From CAWCOU01 sp963797335 (GTDB lineage Bacteria > Pseudomonadota > Gammaproteobacteria > JAURND01), in contig CAWCOU010000007.1 of NCBI GenBank assembly GCA_963797335.1, positions 186,001 to 250,000 of the forward strand: DNA of 64,000 nt. Direction: 5' to 3'. The position numbers were made by a program, and so were the translations under genes. Each line of letters opens with the position of its first letter. The first letter of the stretch is position 1. This document shows positions 52,100 to 61,293 of the stretch, one piece after another. Under the pieces are notes generated by a model that worked only from the letters and a program-made list of their open reading frames with translations, did not search any database and was not told the origin of the DNA.

Positions 52100-54782
52100 G
52101 GCTGGGCGTACGATCCTGAACCAAGCTTCGGAGCACATATTGAAGTATTCCCCCCTGCTTGTAATACTCCACCTCATTCCAGGTGGCTAAACAGCAAATA
52201 AGGCTGGTTTCCACCGTCTCACCATTGGCCCTATGGATAATAGCCTCCACCTTGGCATTGGGTTTAATATTCTCACTCAAGCCTATGATATCAATGACTT
52301 CTGAGCCATCCAGTTGCAGGGATTGACGGGTAACACGCGCTGGGAATTCCAGGGGCAATATACCCATGCCAATTAAGTTGGAACGGTGAATACGTTCAAA
52401 GCTTTCCGCAATAATGGCCACCACGCCCAGTAGTTTAGAACCCTTTGCCGCCCAATCCCGAGAAGAGCCTGTGCCATATTCTGCGCCCGCGATAATCACC
52501 AGAGGTTTCTTCTCTTCCTGATAACGCATAGCGGCATCGAAAATAGGCAAAATGTCATTGCTGGGATAGTGCTTAGTGAATCCACCTTCGACGCCGGGAA
52601 TCATTTCATTCTTAATACGGATATTGGCAAACGTCCCGCGGACCATGACCTGGTAGTTACCGCGTCTGGCGCCGTAAGAGTTAAAATCGTCAACACCAAC
52701 CCCTTGTGCCTGTAAAAATTGGCCAGCAGGGCTGTCTGGTTTGATTGAACCGGCGGGAGAAATATGGTCGGTCGTGATGCTATCCCCTAATAAAGCCAAG
52801 ATTCTTGCCCCTTCAATATTGCCTACCGATTCAGGGTAAAGTGTCATATCGGCAAAGAAGGGAGGATGTTGGATATAAGTAGAATCCGAGCCCCAACTAT
52901 AAATTTGTCCCTCCGGAATAGCCATATTCTGCCAATCGGAATTACCGGTAAACACATCCGAGTATTGTTCACTAAACATGCGTTGATTCAATACAGCGAC
53001 GGCTTTGGCAATTTCCGCATTCGTCGGCCAAATGTCTTTCAGGAAAACCGGCTGACCTTGAGCATCGGTACCCAAGGGTTCTGTGGTTAAATCAATGCGA
53101 ATGGTTCCCGCTAACGCAAAAGCGACCACTAATGGCGGAGAGGCTAACCAATTGGCTTTTACCTGTGGGTGAATGCGCCCCTCAAAATTGCGGTTACCCG
53201 ATAAGACCGCAGAAACAATTAAATCATGCTCGTTGATGGTATGGGCAACGGCCTCCGGTAATGGCCCGGAATTACCAATGCACGTCGTACACCCATAAGC
53301 CACCAGACTGAAACCCAAGGCGTCTAACGAGGTTTGCAGCCCTGATTCCTCTAAATAACGGGTGACGACTTGTGAGCCGGGGGCTAAGGAGGTTTTTACC
53401 CATGGTTTGGTTTTTAAGCCCTTAGCCAGCGCTTTTTTTGCCAATAAGCCAGCTGCCATCAGAATGCTGGGGTTAGAGGTATTTGTGCAACTGGTGATCG
53501 CGGCAATCACCACATCACCGTGCTTTAGATCAAACTTGCCATCGGTAGCGAAGGCGTCGTCTTGTTCAACGCTGCGTTTGTTCTCGGTCATCAATTGATC
53601 AAAAGCCGTCGATAATTGTGGCAGCGGCACTCGGTCTTGTGGTCGTTTGGGGCCGGCCATGCAGGGTTCGATAGCTGCCAAATCTACCGTCAATGATTCG
53701 GTAAAGCTCGGTTCTGTTTGTTTGGCATCGTGCCAAAGACCTTGTGCTTTGGCGTAGGCTTCCACTAAGGCAATGGTTTGTGGATCTCGACCGGTTAAAT
53801 GCAGGTATTCGAGGGTCATTTGATCGATGGGGAAGAAGCCGCAGGTCGCGCCGTATTCAGGCGCCATATTGCCAATGGTGGCACGATCGGCTAAAGGCAG
53901 ATCTTCCAAACCAGGACCATAATACTCGACAAATTTGCCGACCACGCCTTTTTTACGTAACAATTGAGTAATTGTGAGCACCAAATCCGTGGCCGTCAGC
54001 CCTTCACGTAATTTGCCCACTAACTTAATACCGACCACTTCTGGAATCACCATGGAAATAGGCTGACCCAGCATAGCGGCTTCGGCCTCAATACCGCCCA
54101 CGCCCCAACCCAATACCCCTAAACCATTAATCATAGTGGTGTGGCTATCTGTGCCCACTAAGGTATCCGGATACGCTAATTGACGACCGGCTTCCGTGTG
54201 AGTCCATACCACTTTTGCCAAGTATTCGAGATTGACTTGATGACAAATACCGGTATCGGGCGGCACGACACGAAAATTTTGAAAGGCTTTTTGCCCCCAG
54301 CGCAGAAATTCGTAACGCTCAAAATTGCGTTGCATCTCCATCTGCGCGTTGATATCGACGGCATTTTTGCTATTGAAGGCATCGACTTGAATGGAATGAT
54401 CGATGACCAGGTCAACCGCGGATAAGGGATTAATCAACTCGGGGTTGCCACCTAATTTTTTAATGGCATCGCGCATAGCAGCTAAGTCAACAATGGCGGG
54501 TACGCCGGTAAAATCCTGCATCAATACTCGGGTGGGACGATAGGCAATTTCATGTTGTGAACGTTTGTCAATTAACCATGCTGAGACAGCGTGCACGTCT
54601 TGTGCAGTGACGCTGACGCCATCTTCGTAACGCAACAGATTTTCCAACAGAATTTTCAAAGTGAAAGGTAAATGGCTAATACCTTTTAAACCGGCGGCTT
54701 CGGCAGCTGGCAGGCTGTAATAATCATATTGTTGTTGGTTGACGGATAAGGTACGGCGAACATTGAAGGAATCGGTGGGCAT
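52059..54782 (-). CDS. acnA: Aconitate hydratase A
   Basis: A 907-residue enzyme. It isomerises citrate to isocitrate with a [4Fe-4S] cluster. Cluster Cys are visible in AAITSCTNTSNP and in YGCTTCIGNSGPLP; GTDSHTTMINGLGVLGWGVGG and the C-terminal GAEYGTGSSRDWAAKG swivel-domain motif are also present. The normal end is near GGILQYVLRSL; the last 16 residues (beginning VQDRTPSPPSP) come from an inserted palindromic repeat. It stands as the last gene of the minus-strand pair with the OsmC-like gene 21 bases upstream. Confidence 0.95.
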   Translation of the reverse strand: MPTDSFNVRRTLSVNQQQYDYYSLPAAEAAGLKGISHLPFTLKILLENLLRYEDGVSVTAQDVHAVSAWLIDKRSQHEIAYRPTRVLMQDFTGVPAIVDLAAMRDAIKKLGGNPELINPLSAVDLVIDHSIQVDAFNSKNAVDINAQMEMQRNFERYEFLRWGQKAFQNFRVVPPDTGICHQVNLEYLAKVVWTHTEAGRQLAYPDTLVGTDSHTTMINGLGVLGWGVGGIEAEAAMLGQPISMVIPEVVGIKLVGKLREGLTATDLVLTITQLLRKKGVVGKFVEYYGPGLEDLPLADRATIGNMAPEYGATCGFFPIDQMTLEYLHLTGRDPQTIALVEAYAKAQGLWHDAKQTEPSFTESLTVDLAAIEPCMAGPKRPQDRVPLPQLSTAFDQLMTENKRSVEQDDAFATDGKFDLKHGDVVIAAITSCTNTSNPSILMAAGLLAKKALAKGLKTKPWVKTSLAPGSQVVTRYLEESGLQTSLDALGFSLVAYGCTTCIGNSGPLPEAVAHTINEHDLIVSAVLSGNRNFEGRIHPQVKANWLASPPLVVAFALAGTIRIDLTTEPLGTDAQGQPVFLKDIWPTNAEIAKAVAVLNQRMFSEQYSDVFTGNSDWQNMAIPEGQIYSWGSDSTYIQHPPFFADMTLYPESVGNIEGARILALLGDSITTDHISPAGSIKPDSPAGQFLQAQGVGVDDFNSYGARRGNYQVMVRGTFANIRIKNEMIPGVEGGFTKHYPSNDILPIFDAAMRYQEEKKPLVIIAGAEYGTGSSRDWAAKGSKLLGVVAIIAESFERIHRSNLIGMGILPLEFPARVTRQSLQLDGSEVIDIIGLSENIKPNAKVEAIIHRANGETVETSLICCLATWNEVEYYKQGGILQYVLRSLVQDRTPSPPSPLVGEGAKDG

Positions 54783-54803
54783 ACAGGCTCTCCTGAAGCT
54801 AAA

Positions 54804-55394
54804 TCAAGCGGTGGTGCTTTGGATATGAATCGTCATCTGAGAATTCAGCGAATTGGCAATAAAACAGTTGCGATGAGCGCTTTCTTTCAGTTTTTGTAAT
54901 TGAGTTTCGTTGGGAGCTGGGGCTTCAAAAACCACCTCAGGATTTAAATAAATTTCCGCTATGTATAAGCGACCCTCGGCATTTTTTCCTAATTTGCTGG
55001 TGGCATTATCGTGATAGCTTTTGATCTTATAATGTTGTTTGCTGGCAATGGCGAGAAACGTATGCATGTAACAAAAAGAAAAACCAGCCAGTAATAATTC
55101 TTCTGAATTTATAAAACGAGAATCGCCAAAAAACAGCGAAGGATTCGAAACGATGAGCGTTTCGCCGCCACCAAACGTTAAGCTTGCATCGCGATTGTAT
55201 TCCTCGTAGTCAAATCCCGAGGTTTTACGATGCCAGCTAATGGCAATCTTTTCTTGGTGAGTTTCCAGAGAGTCGACACTTTGCACTTTTTTAGATACAG
55301 TCCAGGCGGGTGAATCGCTGGCGGGAAAAGATTCCGCAATCGCTTCATCAATTAAATCTTGATTAGGCGTTTTTTTAGACGGGGTATCGGGCAT
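54804..55394 (-). CDS. OsmC/Ohr-like peroxiredoxin-fold protein
   Basis: A 196-residue protein; ATG 55394 has AGGAG seven bases upstream. The N-terminal 30 residues contain EAIAESFPASDSPAWT, a motif seen in several small stress proteins. The OsmC fold follows, with both redox Cys: AGFSFCYMHTFLAIA and, later, ESAHRNCFIANSLN. Family members reduce organic hydroperoxides. It is probably co-transcribed with acnA, which fits protection or co-regulation with an oxidant-sensitive enzyme. Confidence 0.8.
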   Translation of the reverse strand: MPDTPSKKTPNQDLIDEAIAESFPASDSPAWTVSKKVQSVDSLETHQEKIAISWHRKTSGFDYEEYNRDASLTFGGGETLIVSNPSLFFGDSRFINSEELLLAGFSFCYMHTFLAIASKQHYKIKSYHDNATSKLGKNAEGRLYIAEIYLNPEVVFEAPAPNETQLQKLKESAHRNCFIANSLNSQMTIHIQSTTA

Positions 55395-55521
55395 GATAAT
55401 CTCCTGAGTGTTCGATCCTGGCATTAGGGTTAGTATAGCATTGGGACCCAAAACGTGCTATGAAATCCTAAGTGGGTTGGTAATGGCTGCCAACTTTGTC
55501 ATTTTATGGTAAAAAGGACAT

Positions 55522-56715
55522 ATGCTGACTTTATTCAAAAAATGTCTTTGTTTTGTGACCGTGCTATGTGTTTTTTGCGGGCTTGCGCAGGCAAAACCCA
55601 AAAGCCCCATTGCTCGCGAGCTATTTGTTCAAAAAATTATCACCGAATGGATGCAAGCCAACACAGTGCCTGGAGTTGCCGTCGTAATTCTTGAAAACGA
55701 AAAGGCCTATCCCTATTTTTTTGGCTTTGCTAATGTGGGCACCCAGCAGCCGATTACTAAAAAAACCATCTTTGAAATAGGCTCATTGACTGAATTGTAT
55801 ACAGGGCTATTATTGGCCACCCAATTGTATACTGACCAAGTCAAGCTGACGGATACCATCGCCACCGTAATGCCTGATTTCGTAGCGCCTAAGCCAACCT
55901 CACCTTTTAGCACCATCACCTTAATGCAGCTAGCCACTCAAACATCCGGTCTGCCAGCGGCCATTCCAGAGGATGTTAGCTCAAAGGCAGCGTTGGCTTC
56001 GTATTTCAGCACCTGGAATCCTACGCTGCCCATTGGTAGTCAATGGCAAAATTCCGGTGTTAATTTTGGCTTACTGGGCTTTGCCTTAGAGGCGATGACT
56101 AACCAAACGTATAATTCACTGCTTCGTAGCTCGATACTAGCGCCGCTGCGTATGAAAGATATCGGCATTTACGTCGATCCGGGCAGCAGGGATGATTATG
56201 CCCAAGGCTACGATGCGCAAGGCCAAGCGGTGCCTATCAATAACCAAGAAAAATTATTCCCAGCAGCCATTGATGCGAAAATGTCCGTGGGCGATATGGG
56301 TAAATTCATTGCCCTGGCGCTGGGGTTGCCAGAAATCCCCGTGCCATTAATAAAAGCTATGCGCATCGCGCAGACAGCTTATGCCAGCAACAGCTCTGAT
56401 GAGCAATTAGGACTAGGTTGGGAAATTTACCCGGTGACGCGGGAAAATATAGGACACCTATTATACGCGATGAATGAACCCGGTGGCGAGCCATTGAGTG
56501 CGCAACCGTTGGAAAAATCAGCTCAGAAATGGGATAGTAAAGCCTTGTTGGAGAAAATAGGGGTTACCGCCGGGTTTAGTGCCTATATCGGACTTGTTCC
56601 TCAGTATAAAACCGGAGTCATGATATTCGCTAACCGCGCACTTCCCGCTGATGAAATCGCTAAAATAGGTCGGTCTTTATTATTTAATATTATCGAGACG
56701 CCCTCTAAAAGTTAG
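55522..56715 (+). CDS. Class C beta-lactamase-fold protein with altered catalytic motifs
   Basis: A 397-residue protein with a signal peptide cleaved near residue 24 (FVTVLCVFCGLAQA). The fold is clear from VPGVAVVILENEK, FEIGSLTELYTG, TSGLP and the C-terminal GFSAYIGLVP. The catalytic motifs differ from the family: SxxK reads S88-L-T-E91 (Lys replaced by Glu), YxN reads W175-Q-N177, and KTG reads K345-I-G347. Loss of the general base Lys argues against normal beta-lactamase or D,D-peptidase activity, so the protein may bind rather than hydrolyse, or use another chemistry. Confidence 0.75.
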   Translation: MLTLFKKCLCFVTVLCVFCGLAQAKPKSPIARELFVQKIITEWMQANTVPGVAVVILENEKAYPYFFGFANVGTQQPITKKTIFEIGSLTELYTGLLLATQLYTDQVKLTDTIATVMPDFVAPKPTSPFSTITLMQLATQTSGLPAAIPEDVSSKAALASYFSTWNPTLPIGSQWQNSGVNFGLLGFALEAMTNQTYNSLLRSSILAPLRMKDIGIYVDPGSRDDYAQGYDAQGQAVPINNQEKLFPAAIDAKMSVGDMGKFIALALGLPEIPVPLIKAMRIAQTAYASNSSDEQLGLGWEIYPVTRENIGHLLYAMNEPGGEPLSAQPLEKSAQKWDSKALLEKIGVTAGFSAYIGLVPQYKTGVMIFANRALPADEIAKIGRSLLFNIIETPSKS

Positions 56716-56720
56716 AGGGG

Positions 56721-57515
56721 TTAAATCCATTGGTTAATTTCTTGGTGGAATTTCTGGGCTGCTTGCCGAACGGTGGAAAAATAATGCTCACGCTGCGCGC
56801 CTTCTGGATAAATAATCGCGCGGGTCACGTTAAGTAAACAATGGGGGCCGGCTAATTGGCAGGCTTGTTGCAAACTCCCGCCCTGTACACCAATTCCCGG
56901 AATCAAGAACCAGCGCTTGGGAAACTGCTCGCGCATGGCGGCAATGGCTTGCGTATCGGTGGCTCCGACCACAAACAATAAATGGGGATTATGTTGAGCA
57001 CAGTCATCCAAGTGCTGCGCTAAGGCTAAATAAAGAGGCTTATGATTAGGTGCCGGCAACTGTTGCAGCCAATTGGCACTGGCATTAGAAGTTCTGGCCA
57101 GCACAATAACGCCGCGGCCTTCGTAAGCTAAGAAAGGGGCGATGCTATCAAAACCTAAGTAGGGGTTGACGGTCACGGCATCGGCGTTGTAGCGCACAAA
57201 AGCTTCTTTCGCATAATATTCTGCCGTGCTGCCAATATCGCCACGCTTCGCATCCAGAATAACCGGTATGTTTAACTGGTGTAGGTATTCGATGGTTTTC
57301 TCTAATTCTTTCTCTAAACCATAAGCATGGTAATGGGCAATTTGGGGCTTATAACAAAGTGCGAGATCGGCAGTGGCGTCAATAATTTTCTGATTGAAAG
57401 AAAAAATAGATGGAATGCCTAATGAATGCTCGATAAATTCAGGCCACGGGTCTAAACCAATACAGAGCAGACTCTTGCACTGTTTAGCTCGCTGTTCCAG
57501 TTGGGTAATAAACAT
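56721..57515 (-). CDS. pyrF: Orotidine 5'-phosphate decarboxylase, type 2
   Basis: A 264-residue enzyme of the long (type 2) PyrF group. It decarboxylates OMP to UMP. The catalytic motif is VILDAKRGDIGSTAEYYAKE; KPQIAHYHAYG and the phosphate-binding ending FLIPGIGVQGGS are present. The type 2 form is distinct from the shorter E. coli PyrF. Its stop lies 6 bases from the convergent beta-lactamase-fold gene. Confidence 0.93.
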   Translation of the reverse strand: MFITQLEQRAKQCKSLLCIGLDPWPEFIEHSLGIPSIFSFNQKIIDATADLALCYKPQIAHYHAYGLEKELEKTIEYLHQLNIPVILDAKRGDIGSTAEYYAKEAFVRYNADAVTVNPYLGFDSIAPFLAYEGRGVIVLARTSNASANWLQQLPAPNHKPLYLALAQHLDDCAQHNPHLLFVVGATDTQAIAAMREQFPKRWFLIPGIGVQGGSLQQACQLAGPHCLLNVTRAIIYPEGAQREHYFSTVRQAAQKFHQEINQWI

Positions 57516-57740
57516 GCCTGATTCCGATGACCAGAGAAGAGGATGACAAAAAAATGTTGCGCTAGAAATAAACTATCGAGAAGGCAGCCATCTTTGGCCA
57601 ATCCAATCGGAGAAATGGTAAAAATACACATACGTGGGTATGTTCTTGTTCACCAAATCTCCAACAAGATTGACGCAAAGCTGACTGGGAGTGTTTTACA
57701 GAGAAGGAGGGACCTGATCTGTTTGCTTCATGCGAAGTGA

Positions 57741-57968
57741 TTAAACTCTTTCCTTTTCGTCAGTTTTGTTAATGTTAGCAGCTTGTTTTCCTTTGTTTCC
57801 TTGTATTACTTCATAACTTACTTTTTGGCCTTCTAACAATGTCTTGTATTCTTCACCCGAACTTTGAATAGCGGAAAAATGTGCAAACACATCTTCACTA
57901 CCATCGTCAGGTGTGATAAAACCAAAACCTTTCGCCGAGTTGAACCACTTTACAGTTCCTGTTGCCAT
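57741..57968 (-). CDS. Cold-shock protein (CspA family)
   Basis: A 75-residue single cold-shock domain. RNP1 is KGFGFITPDDG and RNP2 VFAHFSAI; the start is MATGTVKWFNSAKGFG. It binds single-stranded RNA/DNA as an RNA chaperone. The C-terminal NKTDEKERV tail is slightly longer and more charged than in E. coli CspA. It is transcribed divergently from aroA, with about 115 bases between them holding its AT-rich leader. Confidence 0.93.
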   Translation of the reverse strand: MATGTVKWFNSAKGFGFITPDDGSEDVFAHFSAIQSSGEEYKTLLEGQKVSYEVIQGNKGKQAANINKTDEKERV

Positions 57969-58083
57969 AAAATTTTCTCTCTTATTGATTGATGATAACT
58001 GTGTAATTGTACTACCTTCTTAGGATAATCTGCAATCTTTAAGTAGGGAAGTCTATAGGAAGTTTACTGTTAGGAGCGTTTAA

Positions 58084-59409
58084 ATGCAGTTAATTGTACA
58101 ACAAACAGTCAAATTGCGCGGTTGTGTCACCGTGCCGAGTTCAAAATCACAAAGTATCCGCGCTATCTTGTTGGCCAGTTTTTGTTGCGGCACATCAACA
58201 ATTGAAAATGTGCTCGATTCCGACGATACCCAGGATGCGATTCGTGTTTGTCAATTGTTGGGCGCAACCATCGATAAACAAGGCGATAAACTTACCATCA
58301 CCAGCCGGGGATTACCTCTACAGCCGGTAGCCGATGCCATTTTTACTGGCAATTCCGGAATCACCACTCGCTTCGTCATGCCTTTTTTAGGGCTGAGACA
58401 AAACGATCAACAAGCCATGACCTTGGATTGCGACGAACAAATGCGAGCACGCCCGATACGCCCATTGGTCGAGGCATTAAGGGAATTAGGGCTGACGTGT
58501 CATTATTTGCAACAAGAGGGCACTTGCCCGGTGGCCGTTTCCGGTTTTTTAAAAGGGGGAAAAGCGGAGGTGGGCGGCATTACCTCGCAATACCTGTCGG
58601 CTTTATTATTAGCCTTACCTTGTGCGTTACAAGACAGTGAAATTACGGTCATGGATTTACACGAACGTCCTTATATCGAGATGACATTGAATTGGCTTCG
58701 TGAACAAGGCATCCATTATCATCAGCAAACGACACCCGCATCTACCCAGAAGAAACCGACCGTCAGTCGAGATGTTTTTCATATTCCGGGTGGTCAACGA
58801 TACCATGCGTTTCACAAAATGATTGGCGGTGATTTTTCCTCCGCTTCTTATTTGATTGCCGCGGCGGCATTGATTCCAGGCGAAGTCATTCTGGAAGGTT
58901 TAAACATGCAAGACCCGCAAGGCGATAAACGATTGGTACCGATTCTGCAAGAGATGGGGGCCGACATACGCGTTGAACCCACCCAATTGATTATTCGTGG
59001 TGGCAAACCCTTACGAGGTGTGCGTATCGATGGTAATGAAATTCCCGATTTATTACCGACATTGGCGGTCATCGGTAGCCAAGCTCAAGGTAAAACCGAA
59101 ATCTACCATTGTGCGCAGGCGCGTATCAAAGAAACCGACCGAATTCATTCCATGACGCAGGGACTGACGCGGATGGGAATCCGAGTCGAAGAATTGGCCG
59201 ATGGCATGGTTGTGCATGCCGGCAGATTGCAAGCAGCGAAGGTGCAGGGTTTTGGTGATCATCGCACGGTGATGGCTTTGGCCCTAGCAGGTATGCTAGC
59301 CTCTGGTGAAACGCATATTGACGACGCCTTGGCGATGACGAAAACTTTTCCCGATTTCGTCACGGTCATGCAATCCCTGGGTGCGAAAATGGAATTAAGC
59401 CATGCATAG
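58084..59409 (+). CDS. aroA: 5-enolpyruvylshikimate-3-phosphate synthase
   Basis: A 441-residue enzyme. N-terminal CVTVPSSKSQSIRAILLA, the GNSGITTRFVMPFLGL segment, ITSQYLSALLLALP, and QARIKETDRIHSM are present. It joins PEP to shikimate-3-phosphate. Notable is GNSGITTR where the common form is GNAGTAMR, a divergence in the glyphosate-site loop. The end overlaps aroK by eight bases. Confidence 0.93.
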   Translation: MQLIVQQTVKLRGCVTVPSSKSQSIRAILLASFCCGTSTIENVLDSDDTQDAIRVCQLLGATIDKQGDKLTITSRGLPLQPVADAIFTGNSGITTRFVMPFLGLRQNDQQAMTLDCDEQMRARPIRPLVEALRELGLTCHYLQQEGTCPVAVSGFLKGGKAEVGGITSQYLSALLLALPCALQDSEITVMDLHERPYIEMTLNWLREQGIHYHQQTTPASTQKKPTVSRDVFHIPGGQRYHAFHKMIGGDFSSASYLIAAAALIPGEVILEGLNMQDPQGDKRLVPILQEMGADIRVEPTQLIIRGGKPLRGVRIDGNEIPDLLPTLAVIGSQAQGKTEIYHCAQARIKETDRIHSMTQGLTRMGIRVEELADGMVVHAGRLQAAKVQGFGDHRTVMALALAGMLASGETHIDDALAMTKTFPDFVTVMQSLGAKMELSHA

Positions 59410-59962
59410 GCGAGGCAGGCAAATTGTCTTGATTGGTTTTAAACACGTCGGCAAAACCCAAGTAGGCAAACGTTTAGCCCGTCGGTTAAGAAAACCCTTC
59501 ACTGATCTCGATCGGCAAATAGAGAAAGTCTATGCTGATACCTTTGATGAAGCACTGAGCAGTCGCCAAATCATGCAAAGACACGGCGAAGATTTTTTTC
59601 GTCGGCTGGAGACTAAAGTATTGCGACAGACATTGACAGGTCCGTCCGGAGTTCTGGCCACTGGTGGCGGCACCCCACTACGGACTAAGAATCAATGGCT
59701 ATTAAAAAAACACCAAATCATCTATATTCAGGCACCAGCTGAGTTAATTTTTGAACGGATTATGCGCCGCGGCCGTCCGGCATTTTTCCCTGAGCATATC
59801 GACCCGCTGCTTAGTTTTCAGAAATTGTGGGCTGCACGTGAACCGATTTATCGAAGCCTAAACGCCGTAGTGGTTGAAAATAAGGATTCGGTGACCGATA
59901 CAGTGGAACAAATTGTCCAAAAACTTGCCAGAAAAGCGCCGGGCGTTGCTCCTCCCAAATAG
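59402..59962 (+). CDS. aroK: Shikimate kinase
   Basis: A 186-residue kinase. The P-loop is IGFKHVGKTQVGKRLARRL, with D33-type shikimate-binding DLDRQIE, the GEDFFRRLETKVL segment, ATGGGTPL and RGRPAF of the lid. It phosphorylates shikimate. It is translationally coupled to aroA by an eight-base overlap. Confidence 0.85.
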   Translation: MHRRGRQIVLIGFKHVGKTQVGKRLARRLRKPFTDLDRQIEKVYADTFDEALSSRQIMQRHGEDFFRRLETKVLRQTLTGPSGVLATGGGTPLRTKNQWLLKKHQIIYIQAPAELIFERIMRRGRPAFFPEHIDPLLSFQKLWAAREPIYRSLNAVVVENKDSVTDTVEQIVQKLARKAPGVAPPK

Positions 59963-59963
59963 A

Positions 59964-60097
59964 AAAGGTTCCTTCTCCCCGTGTGGGCATAGGCGTCAAC
60001 TTAAGGAAAAAACTCCTTCTCCCCCTGTGGGAGAAGGATATATTTAGAAAATTTGAATTATTCAACAACGCTCCGTGTGGGAGAAGGAGTTTTCTTA
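59964..60097. repeat. CCTTCTCCC/GGGAGAAGG repeat cluster
   Basis: Several half-copies occur in a row (GTTCCTTCTCCCC, CTCCTTCTCCCCCTGTGGGAGAAGG, GTGGGAGAAGGAG). This is the same family as at 42607, 45521 and 51964. It fills most of the gap between aroK and the DAHP synthase gene. Confidence 0.65.
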
Positions 60098-60246
60098 CAT
60101 GTGTATAAACTGATGGCATTCAATGCCAGGAAGACTGGTCTATAGAGGATGCAAGCATTTATATGATGATTGATGAAAAGTACTTTGTAACACTTTCCTA
60201 CTATACTATAAAGAATTAGCAACAGCAGAAAAACGGGCCCGATCAC

Positions 60247-61293
60247 ATGAACTATACCATCATCAAAAAATTACCCCTCACAGAAGAAATTCTTCGCGCC
60301 ATCCCATTGTCTGACCAAGGTTACCGGTCTGTCGCGCAACATCGACAAGAGGTGAAAAATATCTTGGAAGGTAAAGACCCCCGCTTATTAATGATCGTCG
60401 GCCCTTGCTCAGCATGGCCAAAAGAAGCGGTCTTCCAATATGCACAAAAATTACTCACTCTCAATGACCAAGTAAAACATGCGCTGAAATTAGTCATGCG
60501 AGTTTACATCCAAAAACCACGCACCACGAAAGGGTGGACTGGGCCGATTAATCAGCCGGACCCATTTGGTTACCCAGACATCGAAGCGGGTATTTATTAC
60601 ACCCGAGACATGATGGTGAAAATCATAGAAATGGGTTTAGCCATTGCCGATGAAGCTTTATTTACACATAACGCCAGTGCGTTTATCGAACTCTTATCTT
60701 GGGTGGCCATTGGTGCGCGCAGTGCCGAAGATCAAGAGCATCGTATTTTTGCGTCTGGCATTGATTGCGCCGTCGGTTTAAAAAATCCCACCCATGGATC
60801 ATTGGCGGTGGCCGTTAACAGCCTGATTGCCGCGCAACATCCGCATGTGGCCGTTTTGGATGGTTATGAAGTGCAAACCAACGGCAATGCCCATGCCCAT
60901 ATGGTGCTGCGTGGCAGCCAATCAGGACCGAATTATTCGGTGCCGCATTTGGCAGAGGTAGCGAAGTTAATGGCTACTCATCAAATCAAAAACCCCGCGG
61001 TCATTATTGATGCCAGCCACGACAATTGTTTGGTGGCGGGTAAAAAAGATTATCACCTGCAATCGCAAGTGGTCTTAGAAGTATTGAAGAGCTTGCAATC
61101 TGAGCAAGCGCTTCGCCCGTTAGTCAAAGGTTTTATGTTGGAGAGTTTTATTCGAGAAGGTGCGCAAAAATTGGATCCACTGAATCCCCAGGCATTGGAT
61201 ATCACCGGTTTGTCGATCACTGACCCGTGTTTGAGTTGGGAAAGCACAGAGGCATTATTATTAGAACTCGCGCAGCGTGTTAGCCCGACATGA
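60247..61293 (+). CDS. DAHP synthase, class I
   Basis: A 348-residue enzyme of AroF/G/H length. It condenses PEP and erythrose-4-phosphate. Seen: RLLMIVGPCSAWPKEAV (the family's common GPCSIHD is changed after Ser), YIQKPRTTKGWTGPINQPD, LSWVAIGARSAEDQEHRIFASG, VGLKNPTHGSLAVAVNS, IIDASHDNC and the ending LVKGFMLESFIREGAQ. The feedback type (Phe, Tyr or Trp) cannot be told. Its stop overlaps the aroB start by four bases. Confidence 0.9.
   Translation: MNYTIIKKLPLTEEILRAIPLSDQGYRSVAQHRQEVKNILEGKDPRLLMIVGPCSAWPKEAVFQYAQKLLTLNDQVKHALKLVMRVYIQKPRTTKGWTGPINQPDPFGYPDIEAGIYYTRDMMVKIIEMGLAIADEALFTHNASAFIELLSWVAIGARSAEDQEHRIFASGIDCAVGLKNPTHGSLAVAVNSLIAAQHPHVAVLDGYEVQTNGNAHAHMVLRGSQSGPNYSVPHLAEVAKLMATHQIKNPAVIIDASHDNCLVAGKKDYHLQSQVVLEVLKSLQSEQALRPLVKGFMLESFIREGAQKLDPLNPQALDITGLSITDPCLSWESTEALLLELAQRVSPT

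Noticed and set aside
55522..56715. Ordinary AmpC-type resistance gene
   Set aside because: The SxxK lysine, YxN tyrosine and KTG threonine are all substituted, so normal hydrolysis is not expected.
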